A stretch of DNA of 64,000 bases, taken from Dryomyza anilis. Lineage: Eukaryota; Arthropoda; Insecta; Diptera; Dryomyzidae. Of the stretch, positions 14,001-29,000 are shown in pieces. Position numbers and translations under genes: made by a program. The notes below the pieces were generated by a model that was not told the DNA's origin, made no database searches, and was given only the letters and a program-made list of their open reading frames with translations. The stretch covers positions 90,648,696 through 90,712,695 of the forward strand of contig OX638132.1 of NCBI GenBank assembly GCA_951804985.1. The letters are read 5' to 3'. Numbering within the stretch: the first letter of the stretch is position 1; each line of letters starts with the position of its first letter.

Positions 14001-17000
14001 AGGATAAACTACATTCAAAAATGTAAAAAAACGCAAATGTCAAGCATTGCACATTCGCCCCTTTGGCATGATAGTGACGATATGTAATACTAGCTGGACT
14101 CGTGCAAACATTTTGTGAATGCAAGGATATGGAGTGATTTAATTAATATATAGAATATTTTTAGTATTTATTTTGTCAAATTTGATTTAGTTTGTTCAAA
14201 TTTCATGGGTTTCTACGATATGTATTCCAAATTTTAAGGAATTTGGTGCAGATGTTTGAGATTTAGTTTTAGTTTGGTGAATTTGGATATGGTGAGTTTT
14301 AGTGTGGTGAGTTTGGTGTAGTGAGTTTTAGTTAGATAAGTAACATCAACATTAAAAAGTACAGTATTTTGAATTTTTGGGATGTATGGAAGGTGCCACT
14401 CCCTTTTGTCCAAATTATTAATTTATAGTTTAGGATACTCTTGAAACCAGTATAGTAATGAACATTTTCAGAAAAAATACATTCAGCGATTTTGCATTAA
14501 GCGTAAAAGTGGGTGTGATTGACGAAACTTATACAGTGATCTTTTTTTGGGTCAAATCTTAACGAAACCGGTCAGAGGATTCATATTAAGTTTTGTTATG
14601 TTGAATTTTGATTTGGTGAGTTTGGTGTGGTGAGATTAAATAATGTGAGTAATATCCAAATTTAAAGTTTAGTTGAAATCGACAACATTAGGGTTTAGAA
14701 ATACTCAATTTTTGGGTTCTATGGGAGGTTCCACTCCTCTTTGCCCAAACTGGTTTATTTCTGGCTTAGGATAATCCATGAACCATATGTCATAGTAATA
14801 CAAATTTTCCGAAAAATTCGTTCATCGATTTAGATATGAATTTGAAACTACACCAGAAATAAATATGGGCGTAAAAATGGGCGTGATCAACGAAAACTAT
14901 ATTGTGATTTTCCACTAGGTCTGTGGGATATATATTCCAAATCTTAACGAAACCTGTACAGAGGATTCACATTTAGTTTTGGTGTGGTGAATTTTGTTGT
15001 GGTGCATTATGGTGCGGTGAATTATGGTGAGTTTGGTGTGGTGAGATTAAGTAAGATGAGTAACATCCAAATTTAAAGATTATTTGGAATCGATACCGTT
15101 GTGTTCTATGGGAGCTGCCACTCCCCCTTTCCCAATCTGATTTATTTATGGTTTAGGACAATCCATGAACTTTATAGCATAGTAATGAACATTTTCAGAA
15201 AAATACGTTCAGTGGTTTTGCTATGAATCTGAATTATACACAAAAAAGAATGGGCGTAAAAGTGGGCGTGGTAAACAAAAACTATATAGTGACCTTCTCC
15301 TGGATCTGTAAGATATATATATTCCAAATTTTAAGGAAATCCGTGCACAGTTGTACGTTTGCATAGCGCACAAACAGAAAACGGAAAATTAGTTTTATAT
15401 ATAGATAGAACAATATCTACTAAGATCCACAGCACTCAGACAGACTATATCCATTGTACTGTGAAATCTATTCCCTACAATTTTGTGGTTATTATCACCA
15501 CGAGCGCCCATGCCCAAGCAGGGATTCGAACCCGAGACCTTCAGAATGCAAGTCCAGCGCGCTACCTCTGGACTGCAGAGGCCGGCTAATAGATGTATGT
15601 AGACTAACAATGGATTTTTTTTTGATTTCAAATCGAGAAAAGGTCAACACCTAAAAATGGTTTGTTTGACGTAGAGAATTTTCCACGAAATCCAAATATA
15701 GTAAATAAACCCGCCGAGTCCTCAAAGTTCGCGTTTTTGGTACCCAAAACGACAATTTCAAATTGAATTGTTATGACGTCTTCCAAAAGTAATAAACTAA
15801 AAAAATATGTCATCTGTTAGCTAACTTAATTACTATTTCAAAAAACTATCAACAAGCAAAATCGGGTAGAAACTACGGAAGCAGTGATTAATTTCAAAGG
15901 CACCCTTTGTATTTTGATTCTGTTAAGTATCTAAAGAATCAATAATAGTAATATGTTAGGTATAGAAAAGTGTATATATTTTTGATCAGGGTCACTCTCT
16001 AACTTTGATTACCGATTTATTTGCGATTTTTGTTAAAAATGCATTATTTGAAAATTCGCGTAACGATAAAGAGATCATCGCACTTTGAACAATACGCAAA
16101 ATTAAATAACTAAATAAAGTCAGAGTGTGACCCTGTTCAAAAATAGGTATATGAACTTTTTTATTCATATTGTGATTTTATTGTTGAAAAAATACAAAGA
16201 ATGCCAGTGAAATGAATCACTGGTTCTGTATTTTTTATCCGATTTTGCTTAAAGTTTGTGTGCTAAATCAGTAATTAAATATCCTAACAGATGACATTAC
16301 CACTTTATTTTGTCATTGCTTTTGGAAGACGTTATTTCAATTTAATTTTAAAATCGTCGCTTTGGGTATCAAAACGCGAACTTTGAGGTCACAGCGGGTT
16401 CATTTCTCATATTTTAATTTCAATTCAAAATTCACCACATCGATTTCAACATCCAATAGAGTATTTTTAGGGGTTGAAATTTTCAATCAAATTCTATAAA
16501 AAAAAAAAATTCATACAAAGCCATTGTCAGTCTAATGTACATTCTGTAGTAAAGTCTATTAAAACAAATACAAATGTATTTATATCTAAAAAAAAAGTAG
16601 TAGGAGTAAAATTTACTACATTTATTTGGTAGATATTTTTTCAATTCGAGTTCTCCAATTCCACTTTTACATTCAATTTTACCGGATTACTGGTCTATAA
16701 TCGAAGCAGCTGTCAGAATTTAAAGTTAATTTAAGTTTGAAAGCATAAAATGTTCATACAAAATATGTCACTATTATAAGCTTTTTTAAAAAAAAAAAAC
16801 AAAGTATATTTAGGGTGTGTGCAAATTTTACTACAATGCCGACTAACCTAAATTTTTTCGGTAATGCAGGTCCATTTTTTAACAAACAATAATCGATTGA
16901 TTATGGTCTTAAATGATTCCCTGTTACCGAACTCTGTTCGAAAGAAAACTCATTCTATTAAATTTTGTCAGCAATAATGACGAATTCGCACACATCCTTA

Positions 17001-20000
17001 AAATATATATATTCTTTTATTATGTTTAATATTCATACATTTTATTATTTAACTCTTTTTGAATTTGTTTTTTTTTATTTCATTTTCACATCATTCATTT
17101 GCTTACTAAGTATGGCTTCTTTTTTAACAACACACGCACATAGACCAATTTAAAAACTTTTCAAACAATTTGCAATTCAATCAGAATAAAACACACGTGT
17201 TGTTGATGCCGTGACAAAGGCGACAGTTGAACTCTGTGCAGGAAAGAGTAGAAGCTAATATAAAATGAAGACCTTTACGAAAATCTGTTAAAGGATAACA
17301 TTGCTAATAGTGCGCTTTCAATTTTAAAGTTCAAATTATGTGGAATTTAAGGTACAACATTTAAATTGAAATGTAAAACTTTAAAATTAAATATTTTTAT
17401 ATATCAAATACTATTTACATTCAAGTTACTAGAATATAGTTCATGGTCACGAATTTGATAAAAATTGTAAAACAGCGATAAATTCTTTAAACTTTATGAT
17501 TGAATTAAATGTAAATTTAGAAAATGTAAATTGTGAATTTTAAATTCAAAACTTTGAATTTAAAATAGACTGTCATAAATGCAGACTCTTTATACCAGAA
17601 ATTATATTTTTGTATGTGCTGTTTTTCACAATGTATCAAAGTTGTATAATTAAAAAAATGTATAAAAGGTATACAAAAATGCCAACAATTAATAAAATTA
17701 AATATTCACAGAAAAATACAACCTTAAAAAGGCTTGTAACACGAAACTTATACGGTTAAGTAATACTAAAATCAGTATTTAATGCTGAAAAAAAATTAGC
17801 AAAAACAACACCAATTAAACAAGTTTTAATTATATATCAACAACTTATGTGTTTTTTTTCTGTTTTATACTATTTTAACCCACTTGCAGGTTGCACCAAC
17901 GTGGCACAGCAATGAACACCACTCAGTGCCAGAGTTAATTTATACGAGTCCACCCAAAGGACATCCGTCAGCTTATTTGCATGGCGCACCAATACACGAA
18001 GCATACGGGCCGCCGCCGCCACATTCGCATGAACACTTTGATGATGGCTGGGAGAATTCAGGACCGGGATTGGGTTCAGAGTGAGTGAATGAAATTTGAA
18101 TTTAATTATATATTTTTTATACAAACGAAAAATACATAATTAACTTAAAAACTTATAGTTTATTTATTTCTGAACAAAACTTTATTTAAGATTATCATGT
18201 TTACAGTTCTATGCCAATTTCGCGCAGTTTTTCGCGCAGTTCTTCTATGTCACAATTTGCAACAATTTTCTATGACATGATTTTTTTTTCAATATTTCTT
18301 GCACATATTCACTACTTTACCTATCAACTGCCTCTATTTACAGATATATAAGCGATATAAATCGCATTGCACAAATCGATGAAAATTCTAAATATTTCAA
18401 ACCACATACGAATGATGCCAATGAGTTGAATGCCTGGGGGCTGGGCTCAGCACAGGCAGGCAAACAACAACAACAAAAACAACATTTCTCAGCAACACAA
18501 CAACAGAGACCTCCGTCTCTAAAACAACAACAACAACAACAATTATTATTACAACAACAACAGCAACTACAAAAACCACACGCCACTAGTCAAAGTTTTA
18601 ATCCATTCATAAATGCAGACAAACAAAGGTAGACAAGAGGGGTACACTCTTAAAAAAAAAATACATTTAAATGCACAAAATATACACTGAAAATACAAAA
18701 ATACAATTCGAAAAAATCAAGGCACAATTTCTACGACATTTTTAGCATTGAGTTGAATTTTTATTTAAATAAAGTATTAAATATTTTAGTTTTTATGATT
18801 ATTTCTCATTATTCACAGCATATATGGCAACAATTTAAAAATACCTACGCAACAACAGCAGCCGTCAGTGCCACGTCCTGTTTATGTGCCACCGCGCAAT
18901 GCTGGCGGCGTCAATCATGCGTCAGCGGCAGCCGCTGGTGGTTCTGGACTAAATGCGGCGCAAATTGCAGCACAATATGAAACCATACGAAACAATGTAG
19001 TGCCATTGTTGCAACAACAGCAACAACAACAGCAGCATTTACAACAGAAACAGCAGCAACAACTTTCGGTAAGTTTTTGTGTTTTTCTTTTTTTCTTTGT
19101 GACAAAAGTAGTTGCTGATATTGTAATTTTTTTTTTAGTTTGATAATATTTGAAATTTTTCGAGTTGATGAAAATTGTTTTACTTTGAATAATACGTACA
19201 TTTTAGATTCTAATATAAAAAAATGTACATGAAAAAATTAAATATGAAAAAAAACCCTAATTAAACCCGCACAAAAATGCTTTCTACTGTTGGGTATTTC
19301 CGTTCTATGGCTTTTACTCTTAATGCGCTTTTAATTTAAATTGAAATTATACCGAGAATCCTTTGTGTAAACGTACTTTTGTTAATGCAGTGGGTCGTAT
19401 GAGCAACAATATAATACGTTATTTGCATTTGATAATTTGGTTGTTCGAGAACTTTTTCATTATAATTTAGAACTAATAATAAAACTCATTATAAAAGCGT
19501 ATTTTGTGCTTACAATAATTACTTTATATAATGTTATTTTTAAATAAATGCTAAAATAAATAAAGACCGACCTGACGTATGCGTAACATTTTTAAAATAA
19601 ATTAGCCTATACAATTTTTAGATTAATACATAGTAAAAAGTAAAGTTTTAATCAGAAATTTGTTATCAGTATCAAAAATTTAATATTTCTCTTAATATCC
19701 AACTGGATGCATTCAACAATGACCACAACATTATTATTTTTTTTTTCAACAATGACCACAGCATTTTTTTTTTTAATATTTCATTGACACATACATTTAA
19801 AAAGAAATTTTGAAATGTAAAAATTACTGCTCATCAAACATAAAACTTGCCTAGACAAAACCAACAGTCAGACAGACCTTAAACCAACCAATGTAAATAG
19901 AAAATGTTCAATTTCAATGTCAACAAAAAGTAAAAACAAAAATCATTAGTGATAAAAACCATTAGCAAACCAATATCTATAAAACTTTCCATAAAGTTTG

Positions 20001-23000
20001 CTATTAAAAAAAAGGTATTATGCCATTCAATCAACAGCACATTTTGACCTCAAAAAGAACGTCTCAAGTTGTTGGTAAATATTTACATTGATTGTTAAAT
20101 GCATTCTCGAAATTGTGCTGGTATCACATAATATGGTTTAAAATATATTTGACAAATGACTGAGTAATGGTCGAAGGTATAAAACATATATTTGACAAAT
20201 AACTCAGTAATGGTCAAATGAACGAAATTTTTATTGTAAAAACAGAATATTGTTTTTATTGATTTATTGATTTATTGATTTATTGATTTATAGATTTATA
20301 GATTTATAGATTTATTGATTTATTGATTTAATGATTTATAGATTTATTGATTTATTGATTTATTGATTTATTGATTTATTGATTTATTGATTTATTGATT
20401 TATTGATTTATTGATTTATTGATTTATTGATTTATTGATTTATTGATTTATTGATTTATTGATTTATTGATTTATTGATTTATTGATTTATTGATTTATT
20501 GATTTATTGATTTATTGATTTATTGATTTATTGATTTATTGATTTATTGATTTATTGATTTATTGATTTATTGATTTATTGATTTTTTGATTTATTGATT
20601 TATTGATTTATTATTTGATTGATTTATTTATTGATTTATTGATTTATTGATTTATTGATTTATTGATTTATTGATTTATTGATTTATTGATTTATCGATT
20701 TATTGATTTATTTGATTTATTGATTTATGGATTTATTGATTTATTGATTTATTGATTTATGGATTTATGGATTTATTGAATTATTGATTTATTGATTTAT
20801 TGATTTATTGATTTATTGATTTATTGATTTCTTGATTTATTGATCAATTGATCAATTGAATTATTGAATTATTGATTTATTTTATTCATTTATTTATTGA
20901 TTTATTGATTTATTGATTTATTGATTTATTGATTTATTGATTTATTGATTTATTGATTTATTGCTTTATTGATTTATTGATTTATTTATTTATTGATTTA
21001 ATGATTTATTGATTTATTGATTTATTGATTTATTGATTTATTGATTTATTAATTTATTGATTTATTGATTTATTGATTTATTGATTTATTGATTTATTGA
21101 TTTATTGATTTATTGATTTATTCACAACTTTCTCATATTTTCTTAATTGAAGACCAAAATATATGCCACACAAAAATACATTATTTGTTTAGTTGTCAAC
21201 ACCACCACCATGTATTGCATACAATTTGCATTAATATAACTCATTTGAGTAAAAGTCAATAACAACGTGTCATAGAGTTGTGGGCGCAACGACCAATGTG
21301 TAGCTGCATGAGTGAGCAACAGTTGCAGCAAAACAAAAATATATTAAAAACACTTTAAAGAGCCATAAAATGGTGACACTTTTTGCTCTTTATTTTACAT
21401 ATGAAAAATGCTGAAATCGCTGCAGTTGAAAGCAAAATTGAATTGCTTGGAAAGTGCATCTTTTTTTTAGTTTGTTTATTTATTTGCTTTGTGAATTGAC
21501 TGTAAATTGCAGGCTATCGGCGACATGCATGCAAATGATTTGCAACATTTTGTTGCAATTCTTTCAGCTGTACACTGAATTTTCAAACAACAACAATAAA
21601 AAAAGAATCTATTGAAATCGTTAGAATTGCATTTGAATTGCAGTATACACAACAATACAAAATATTACGAGAGTCAGATGAAGAAGTTTAAAAAAAAATA
21701 TAAAAACTAAACTTTCACAAGACCGTTGCTTGTTTGTGGCAACTTGTTTTGCTGGTAGTCGTTAGTGTCAACAACAGTTTGTTTGTTTGTTTCTGTAGAA
21801 AAGTGAATTCTTTACAAATGCAGAATGTAGTTCAACATTTTTTGCATAAAATGCTTTTATGATTACAAATGTTGCATATTTATAAATTTTTACTATTTAC
21901 GTATTTTTTTTACTACATTTTGTATCTATTAAACCTCAAGATGGATTTTACTACACATGCATTTATTTTTAAATCATTTTTATTTAATCCCCATGATGAA
22001 ATTAAAAGTATAACATTATCAGTTTTAACGACTAAAAGAAATCACAAGCAATTAAGTGTTGTTTTTCAAATGTACCATATATGAATAATATGCAGGCATT
22101 TCGTTTGGTGCTCGGGGTTTTGTGCACTTTCGCAGTCGTCCATCGTGTGTACAAAATAACTTTAGATAATTTAAAAATGCAGTAAACAAAAGTACTCTAC
22201 AGTTTCTGTAGTATGTAAAAAAAACGAATTTTAAATACATTGTCCAATAAAATGCAGTCAAATAATTACAATTGTATTGAACGGAATTGAATAAAATTTT
22301 GGCACAATATGTATGTTGAATCTGGGCAGAGTGTGGGCTACATGTTGGTGAGATTGGTGGACTGGGCGTAGCACGTCCCATACAACCCAAAAATTAAAAA
22401 CACATTATATCAGCAATAAGCTTAGCTAATTTAATGAAATTTTGGTCAGCGTTAAATTTAACCATTCTAAACGGTCTCGCCGAATGTGGGCGGGATTGGA
22501 CCACTGGGTGTGGCACTCCCATAGAAGGTACATTTTCAAGATGGTGTATGTCAACAGATATTATAGTGATATCAAGATATTTCACAACAGGGTAACAACC
22601 AGCCCAAATTCTTTAAACTCACTACACTAAAGTTCACCACACTAAAATTCACCACAATGAAACTCACCACACCAATATTCACCACACTAAAATTCACCAC
22701 ACTAAAATTCACCACACTAAAACTCACCACAATGAAACTCACCACACTAAAACTTCTACTGGGAAAAACTCTACGGGAAAAAATCTATGGGAAAGAATTG
22801 TACCGGGTAGAATTCTACGGGAAGAATTTTACGGGGAAGATATAAATAATAGAAATATTCTTTATATTAATAAAATCAATCCATATCCTTGCATTTACAA
22901 AATGTTAGCACCAGTCGTGCACGGATCAAGCTAGTTGAAAATAATAACAAAACAATAGCAAATTCAAATTTCACATTTCGTAATAATGATTATTAATATT

Positions 23001-26000
23001 GTCAAATATAAAATTGTTTTATAAAAAAAAATAGTAGTGAAAATGTCCATACGGAACATTTTGATCCATCCTGAATTTTTCTGTGATTTAAAATAACTAT
23101 CAGATTTAAAAAGAAGTGCACCCAGAAAAAAATTCCCTCAAATCCCATTAAAATTGGTCAATAGGACAATTATTGATTTAATAGTATACAATAAATAAAA
23201 ATTTTCATATAAACTCAATGGCATTGTCATGGTATTCTCTAGTATTTAATGGTATTTTCCGATTAAAATAAAAATGTATCCTATTGACTATTTTTAATAG
23301 TAAAAAACTATAATTTATATAGTATTTTTTTCTGAGTGTGTACATACACAAAAATAAACCGCAATTTTTTAAAAAAATGTGCGTAAAAAATATTTTTAGA
23401 ACAAAATTGTAGTAAACAGGTTAAGTACGGAATTTTTTGTCCCGTCCGAAATTTTTGTAGGATTTGTTATGATAAAACTATAAACTTTAAAAATAAAATG
23501 CTAATTCAAAATAATTTGAAATTTCCACATGAACCTTAGGTGCACTTCCGCTTTCAATCACGTCCGGATCGCGCCCTATTTAGCGTGATTTATCTCTATT
23601 GAAATACTACTTATACCAAAAAAAAAATGAAATTAATATATTATATAATAATATATAATATATTAATATAAGTTTTAAGCGTGCAAATGACACGTTCGGT
23701 ACCCCTGGAAATACCCATATAGCAAAAATACTATTTAATAATTCAATTCTTCATTTTATCGACAATGTAACTTGCACTGGCAGAAACAAGAATGACAGCA
23801 ATAATGCTGGCATCAACAATGACAATAACAACAACACAACAGCATCGACAACGACAACGCCAACGACAATAAAGCATCTGCGTGTTCTGAAGACCAGCAA
23901 CAAGTAAGTAAACATTTTGTTGGTGAGATGCGCTGTGATGTGTTGTCGGCGGATGCTCCTGGATGCTGCCGGATACAGCAGTGCAGTCAAGTGAAAATCT
24001 AATTATTGTGATGCATATGCAGCAGCAATGCCAACACCCAACACAACAGCAAAAAAAAATGTGCATAAACAACAAAAGTAGTAACAGCAACAGTAACAAA
24101 AGTTTCAACAAAATTTAACACAGACTTTTGTTGAATTCCATTATAAGCAGCAAAAGTACAAAGCTTATTGTTGATGTTGCACTTGTTTGTCAATGTTCTT
24201 TAGAGCTGCTTAAACGCATTTTTTCGCCTTTTTAGTTGCTGGCTGTGTTGGTAGAAGCAACAGCTTTTGCATTGTTTGTCAGCAGGAACCAACCAATGGC
24301 ACACTTTCGTTGGCACGTGGCAGGCAGTCGACAGACAGCTGAAGGACCTGCTTTTCGATGTTTTTCTTCAACTATATTTTGCGTTATAAAGTTTTATTTA
24401 AATTTCACTACACGAAGGGAAATTCTTTAATCCTATTAAATATATTAAGTAACACAATCACTTGTAATTACGAATATTTTTATTAAGTGGCAGCTAACGA
24501 AAATAACGTGATACAGAAAAATCAACACATTGAATTTCTATGAATTCAGGAAATTAATTTGTTTTCTGTAATAGGCACACGTCCAGGACACGAGCCTGCA
24601 AAACTGTTTTCGCAGACATTTTTTGCTAGCAGTAATATTTTTTCTCAATTCATAGAAGTTCATTTCATGGATGTTTTTTATAAAAAAAATATCATACTTT
24701 ACACAATTAGTTTTATAACAAACTTTAAACGCAATTTTACTTTAAATTTACAGTAGAAATTTTAGTAATTATCCAAATTCTAATTATGTCTCTACACTTG
24801 TAGATCTAAACTCGATAAAATTATATTTTCGTAAATTTAAGCCGTTCTCATACTTTGCTTAGAATAAAAAAAATTATAGTTCTGTTGAAAAATAGTTTTA
24901 CAAAAACCATAAACAAGTTACTTGGAAAACTTGTTGTGCAAGACATTGTTGTTTTTTTTTTCTAAAAAAGGACTAAAAAATTTCTTTAAAACATTTCGTA
25001 ATAGAAAAACTGAGTATGCAGTCAGAATCATAACCGCGTATCGATGTACGGGATGTCCATGACATTTTGCTGAGTAGTGATATATATTATAATATTTTAA
25101 AATTTATTCATGATTATTTTTGTTGAAACATGACTTAAAAGAAATATTATATAATTTTATTTATTTAATAAAATAATAAAAAAAATGTTTTCCATAAAAA
25201 AAACCAGTTCATTTAATTTTTAATACTCAAGAAATAAACTTATTTGAACCAAGAAAAATATTCATCAAAGTAAATTATATCGAAGGAAATAAAAGCACTT
25301 TAACGTAAAGAAGATACATTCAGTGATTAAATGCATAAAGTAAAACTTACATAATTTATGTATTTAGTTTTACTACATATTTTCATTTCTAAATATATTT
25401 GTATTTATTTGACTTGATTTGACTACATAATGCTTTAGAAATTATTACCGAACCAGTAGCAAGTATTTCTTAATTGTATTTTTAGTTAGTTTAATTTCGA
25501 GCATACACTCTAGACATTTCCACAAATGTATTTACAAATTTTTAATAATTTTAATTATACAAAGTATTCACTACTTCATTATATAGTTCATTTTGCAACG
25601 ACAGTCTACAGTATTTTAGTGAAGACTCTTTAGCGACTACACTTTACTGCAGTATTTGTTTCATTGGTGTCAAGTAGTGTCAAGACATTTTTTCACAACA
25701 TTATGGGTATGTGCGAGTTCGACTAAATTGCTGACTAAACTAAATTGTCGGGTTTTCATTCGATTGCCATTCGGTAACCGGTATTTGCTTAAGTCCCTAA
25801 TAAACTGATTATCATATGTCTGTTTGCTGTCTTCTAAGTTAGTTAAATTTAGATTGCTCGATTTTTTTTTTAATTAAAATGTAAACGCTGCATTACCGAC
25901 AAAATTTAGTTTAGTCAGCAATTTAGTCGATCTCGCAAACACCCTAAATATCTTGAAAATCAAAACCAGATGACACTTCAGTCGATGAAATTGCTACAAG

Positions 26001-29000
26001 TGCAGTGACTGCAATTAGTGAGCGCAACTAGTAAAGAGTGAGTAGACGAACATTGAAAACAACAACACAGAAAAAAAATGTACATCATATTAATGAATTC
26101 CGTTCTTCAAACCATGATTCATTGTATTGAAGAGCCATTCATAATAAAGGGTTTTTCAACAGGGACGCTACAAAAGTAGAGCGACAGGGACAGCAAACGA
26201 CGCCATATTTCTTGCCGCTATTTTGACATTTCTCTTCAGTATGGTTTGCCATTTCATGATGGAAAGATATACGAATTCGAATTTCGGTAGTAAATTTTAA
26301 TAATTTCGACTCGTTGTTGGCTCGTAAATCTTTCCATCATGAAATGGCAAACCTTACTGAAGAGAAATATCAAAAGAGCGGCAAGAAATATGGCGTCGTT
26401 TGCTGTCCCTGTCGCTCTACTTTTGTAGCGTCCCTGTAGCGCTCTTATTGAAAACCCCTATATTAATGACTAACGCCATCAATGTTATGAATGCTATCAT
26501 AAATATGAAGAAAGCTTGGCAACTGTCGAAAAAGTGTTCTTCAATATGATGAACTGTATGTGAAGAATACGTTTCATCATATTAATGAACCAAAATATAA
26601 AATACAACATATTAGTACTTAATATTGAAGAACTCTGTTCATTAAACCAAATTTCTATGAAAATGTTTTTTTTTCGTTCATTGTTTGCCGTACTTTTCAG
26701 TTCTCAAGTAGTTCTTGTGTGTTATTTCTTATATAATGCATGCTCGACATGCATAAATTAGTAAAATGTTTTATAATATATTTATTATAAAAAAAAAATA
26801 TTAATAAAAGTTATATTTATAAAAAAAATATTTTTGATTTTTTTTTGAACAATTTTTTACTTTTCGAAAAATTTATTTTTCAAAAACATTTTTTTGCAAC
26901 AATAATTTTTTTTCGAAAAATTTATTTTCTCAAAAAAATTTTTTTTTGGAACAATTTTTTTGTCCGAATTTTTTTTTTCGGATATTTTTTTTTTTTTAAT
27001 TTGTTTACTGTTATATTTTAAATAAAGTTTTTACAACCATTTTTTTTTTCGAATATTTTATAAAAAAAAAAATTTTTGAAAAATATTATGAACAAATTCA
27101 TCAATATGACAATTCAAATTCATTGTATTGAATATTTTGTTCATATATATAATGACTACTGGTATCAATATGATGAATCTGGTAGTTGGTGAAAAAATTC
27201 ATAATATTTATGAATAAATTCATCATATTGAAGATTTTTTTTTTCTGTGAGTAAATTTACAATAGTTTTTTTTTTCAAAAAAATAAAAAAAAAATTGTTA
27301 AAGAAATTGTGTACTACAAAAACAACGAATTTAGACGAAATGCTATAGACCAACAAAAAATTTTTTTTTTTTTTTAAATTAAATATTAAAACAAAATTGT
27401 TCGATAAATAAAAATATTAATATAAAATATTATATGATTTTCTTATACGTTTTGATTTTTTTCAGTATTATAATATTAATGAAAATTCATTAGAATAAAC
27501 ATTATAAAAAAATCTAAAATGCACTGAGTAAATAGTAAATAGTTTATTTCAGTGTTTTTTGTCTTCACTATAACTGCGTCTTGTTTGTGTTTTGTTTTGA
27601 CAATACTAGTGATTGTTGTTGTGAGCAACAGATTCATTTTATTTTCATGCATATAATAGGTGTTTTTATTTTCAAGTATAGTACATGTTTTAAAATAAAA
27701 TGAATATCATATGTCTAATACATACAACGAACGCACTGCGAAAGTGTACAGGTAAAGGGTTTTTCAACAGGGACGCTACAAAAGTAGAGCGACAGTGACA
27801 GCAAACGACGCCATATTTCTTGCCGCTCTTTTGACATTTCTCTTCAGTAAGGTTTGCCATTTCATGATGGAAAGGTATACGAATACGAATTTCGGTAGTA
27901 AATTTTAATAATTTCGACTCGTTGTTAACTCGTATATCTTTCCATCATGAAATGGCAAACCTTACTGAAGAGGAATGTCAAAAGATCGGCAAGAAATATG
28001 GCGTCGTTTGCTGTCCCTGTCGCTTACTTTTGTAGCGTCCTTGTTGAAAACCCCTTAAAAAAACTTTTGTAGCGCTCTTATTGAAAAACCCTTTACAAAG
28101 CCAAATAATTTGTTTGTTTCGAGTTTACACATTTCTTTTACAAAAATACATAATAAAGTAAAAATTAATGCAGTTGTAGTATTTTCTACATTCTTATGAC
28201 TTTATAATAAATACATAATGTAGTAAAAATAAATACGTAGTATTTTTATTTAATAGTTTTAAATAAAAACGGAATTTTAGATAAAATAAATGAAGCTTAA
28301 GTAGTTGTCTTCTATTTTCCTTTAGTAAAGAATTCTTCTTTTACCCCTGTGTTATTACCTCAGTCAGTGTAAATTTTAAGAATTTTGTGTGTTTAAATTT
28401 TAATTAACATTTTTTGTTGGTACGCCAATCATCATAAGCACTATACATAAGTCTATTTTAATTATGTTTACGTGTAAATAGCAAAATCATTTCGCCGAAG
28501 AAAATTTGCAATTTGTACCGCTTTGCCTCACTTTACTTTTCTTCTTCTTTATTGTATGTGCACTAACGTGTTCATCACGTGCTCTGCATTTGCATTGCTT
28601 TGCATACAACTAATCGACTTGCACTTCAGAGTAGTTCACAGTAAAAGCCTGCAATTATGCAGTTAATGCATTTTGGCCTTTTGTCGCTGTTGCCGTTGTT
28701 AACGTGTTTGTGTTGCCGTACCTTTGGAAATTGACGCATTTAAATGTTGCTAATTTGAAGCTATTAATGTTAAGTGAAATTGTCCTCAGTGAATTGAACG
28801 CCTAGGTAATAACAATGTCCGCTGTATTTTCACTTTTAAATAATTATTTCACTCCTATCGTTTCACTTTCTATAAAGTTAAAATGAAAGTTATATCTACT
28901 AGTTACAATTTTAGAAATGCGTAATAATTTTAGAATGTGGCGATGCGTTTTTATTTTATTACGTATGCCGATACGATTTTAGTCATTACGATGAAAAGCA

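Larger units (their letters stand above)
11667..17889. other. Gene 1 intron 3 (6223 bp)
   Basis: No gene seen. It holds a degenerate SINE head (12580-12636), family E (13057-14083), family P (14089-15350), a second tRNA-like SINE head (15500-15592), a long foldback element (15593-16545) and family Q (16812-16998). 11667-12580 and 17000-17889 are AT-rich without recognisable content; 12090-12430 is less AT-rich but has no ORF. Confidence 0.75.
25620..27640. mobile_element. Family M copy with nested insertions
   Basis: The same start (TTTACTGCAGTATTTG, TTCATTGGTGTCAAGTAGTG) and end (TGTGTTTTGTTTTGACAA, GTTGTTGTGAGCAACAG) as 7427-8345. It is lengthened by a Q element (25705-25945), a D foldback (26145-26460) and a low-complexity zone of TTTTTTCGAAAAATTT repeats (about 26760-27360). 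Confidence 0.6.

Noticed and set aside
15500..15592. tRNA gene on the minus strand
   Set aside because: Good B box but no proper anticodon arm or acceptor pairing; better explained as a SINE head.
18338..18586. Cys- and Val-rich minus-strand frames
   Set aside because: Antisense of the CAA-repeat poly-Gln exon 5.
22657..22845. Thr/Lys-rich ORF
   Set aside because: It is the translation of 15-bp tandem repeats.
23743..24111. 122-codon minus-strand ORF rich in Leu, Cys and Val
   Set aside because: Composition follows from CAACAA-type repeats on the other strand; no family motif.
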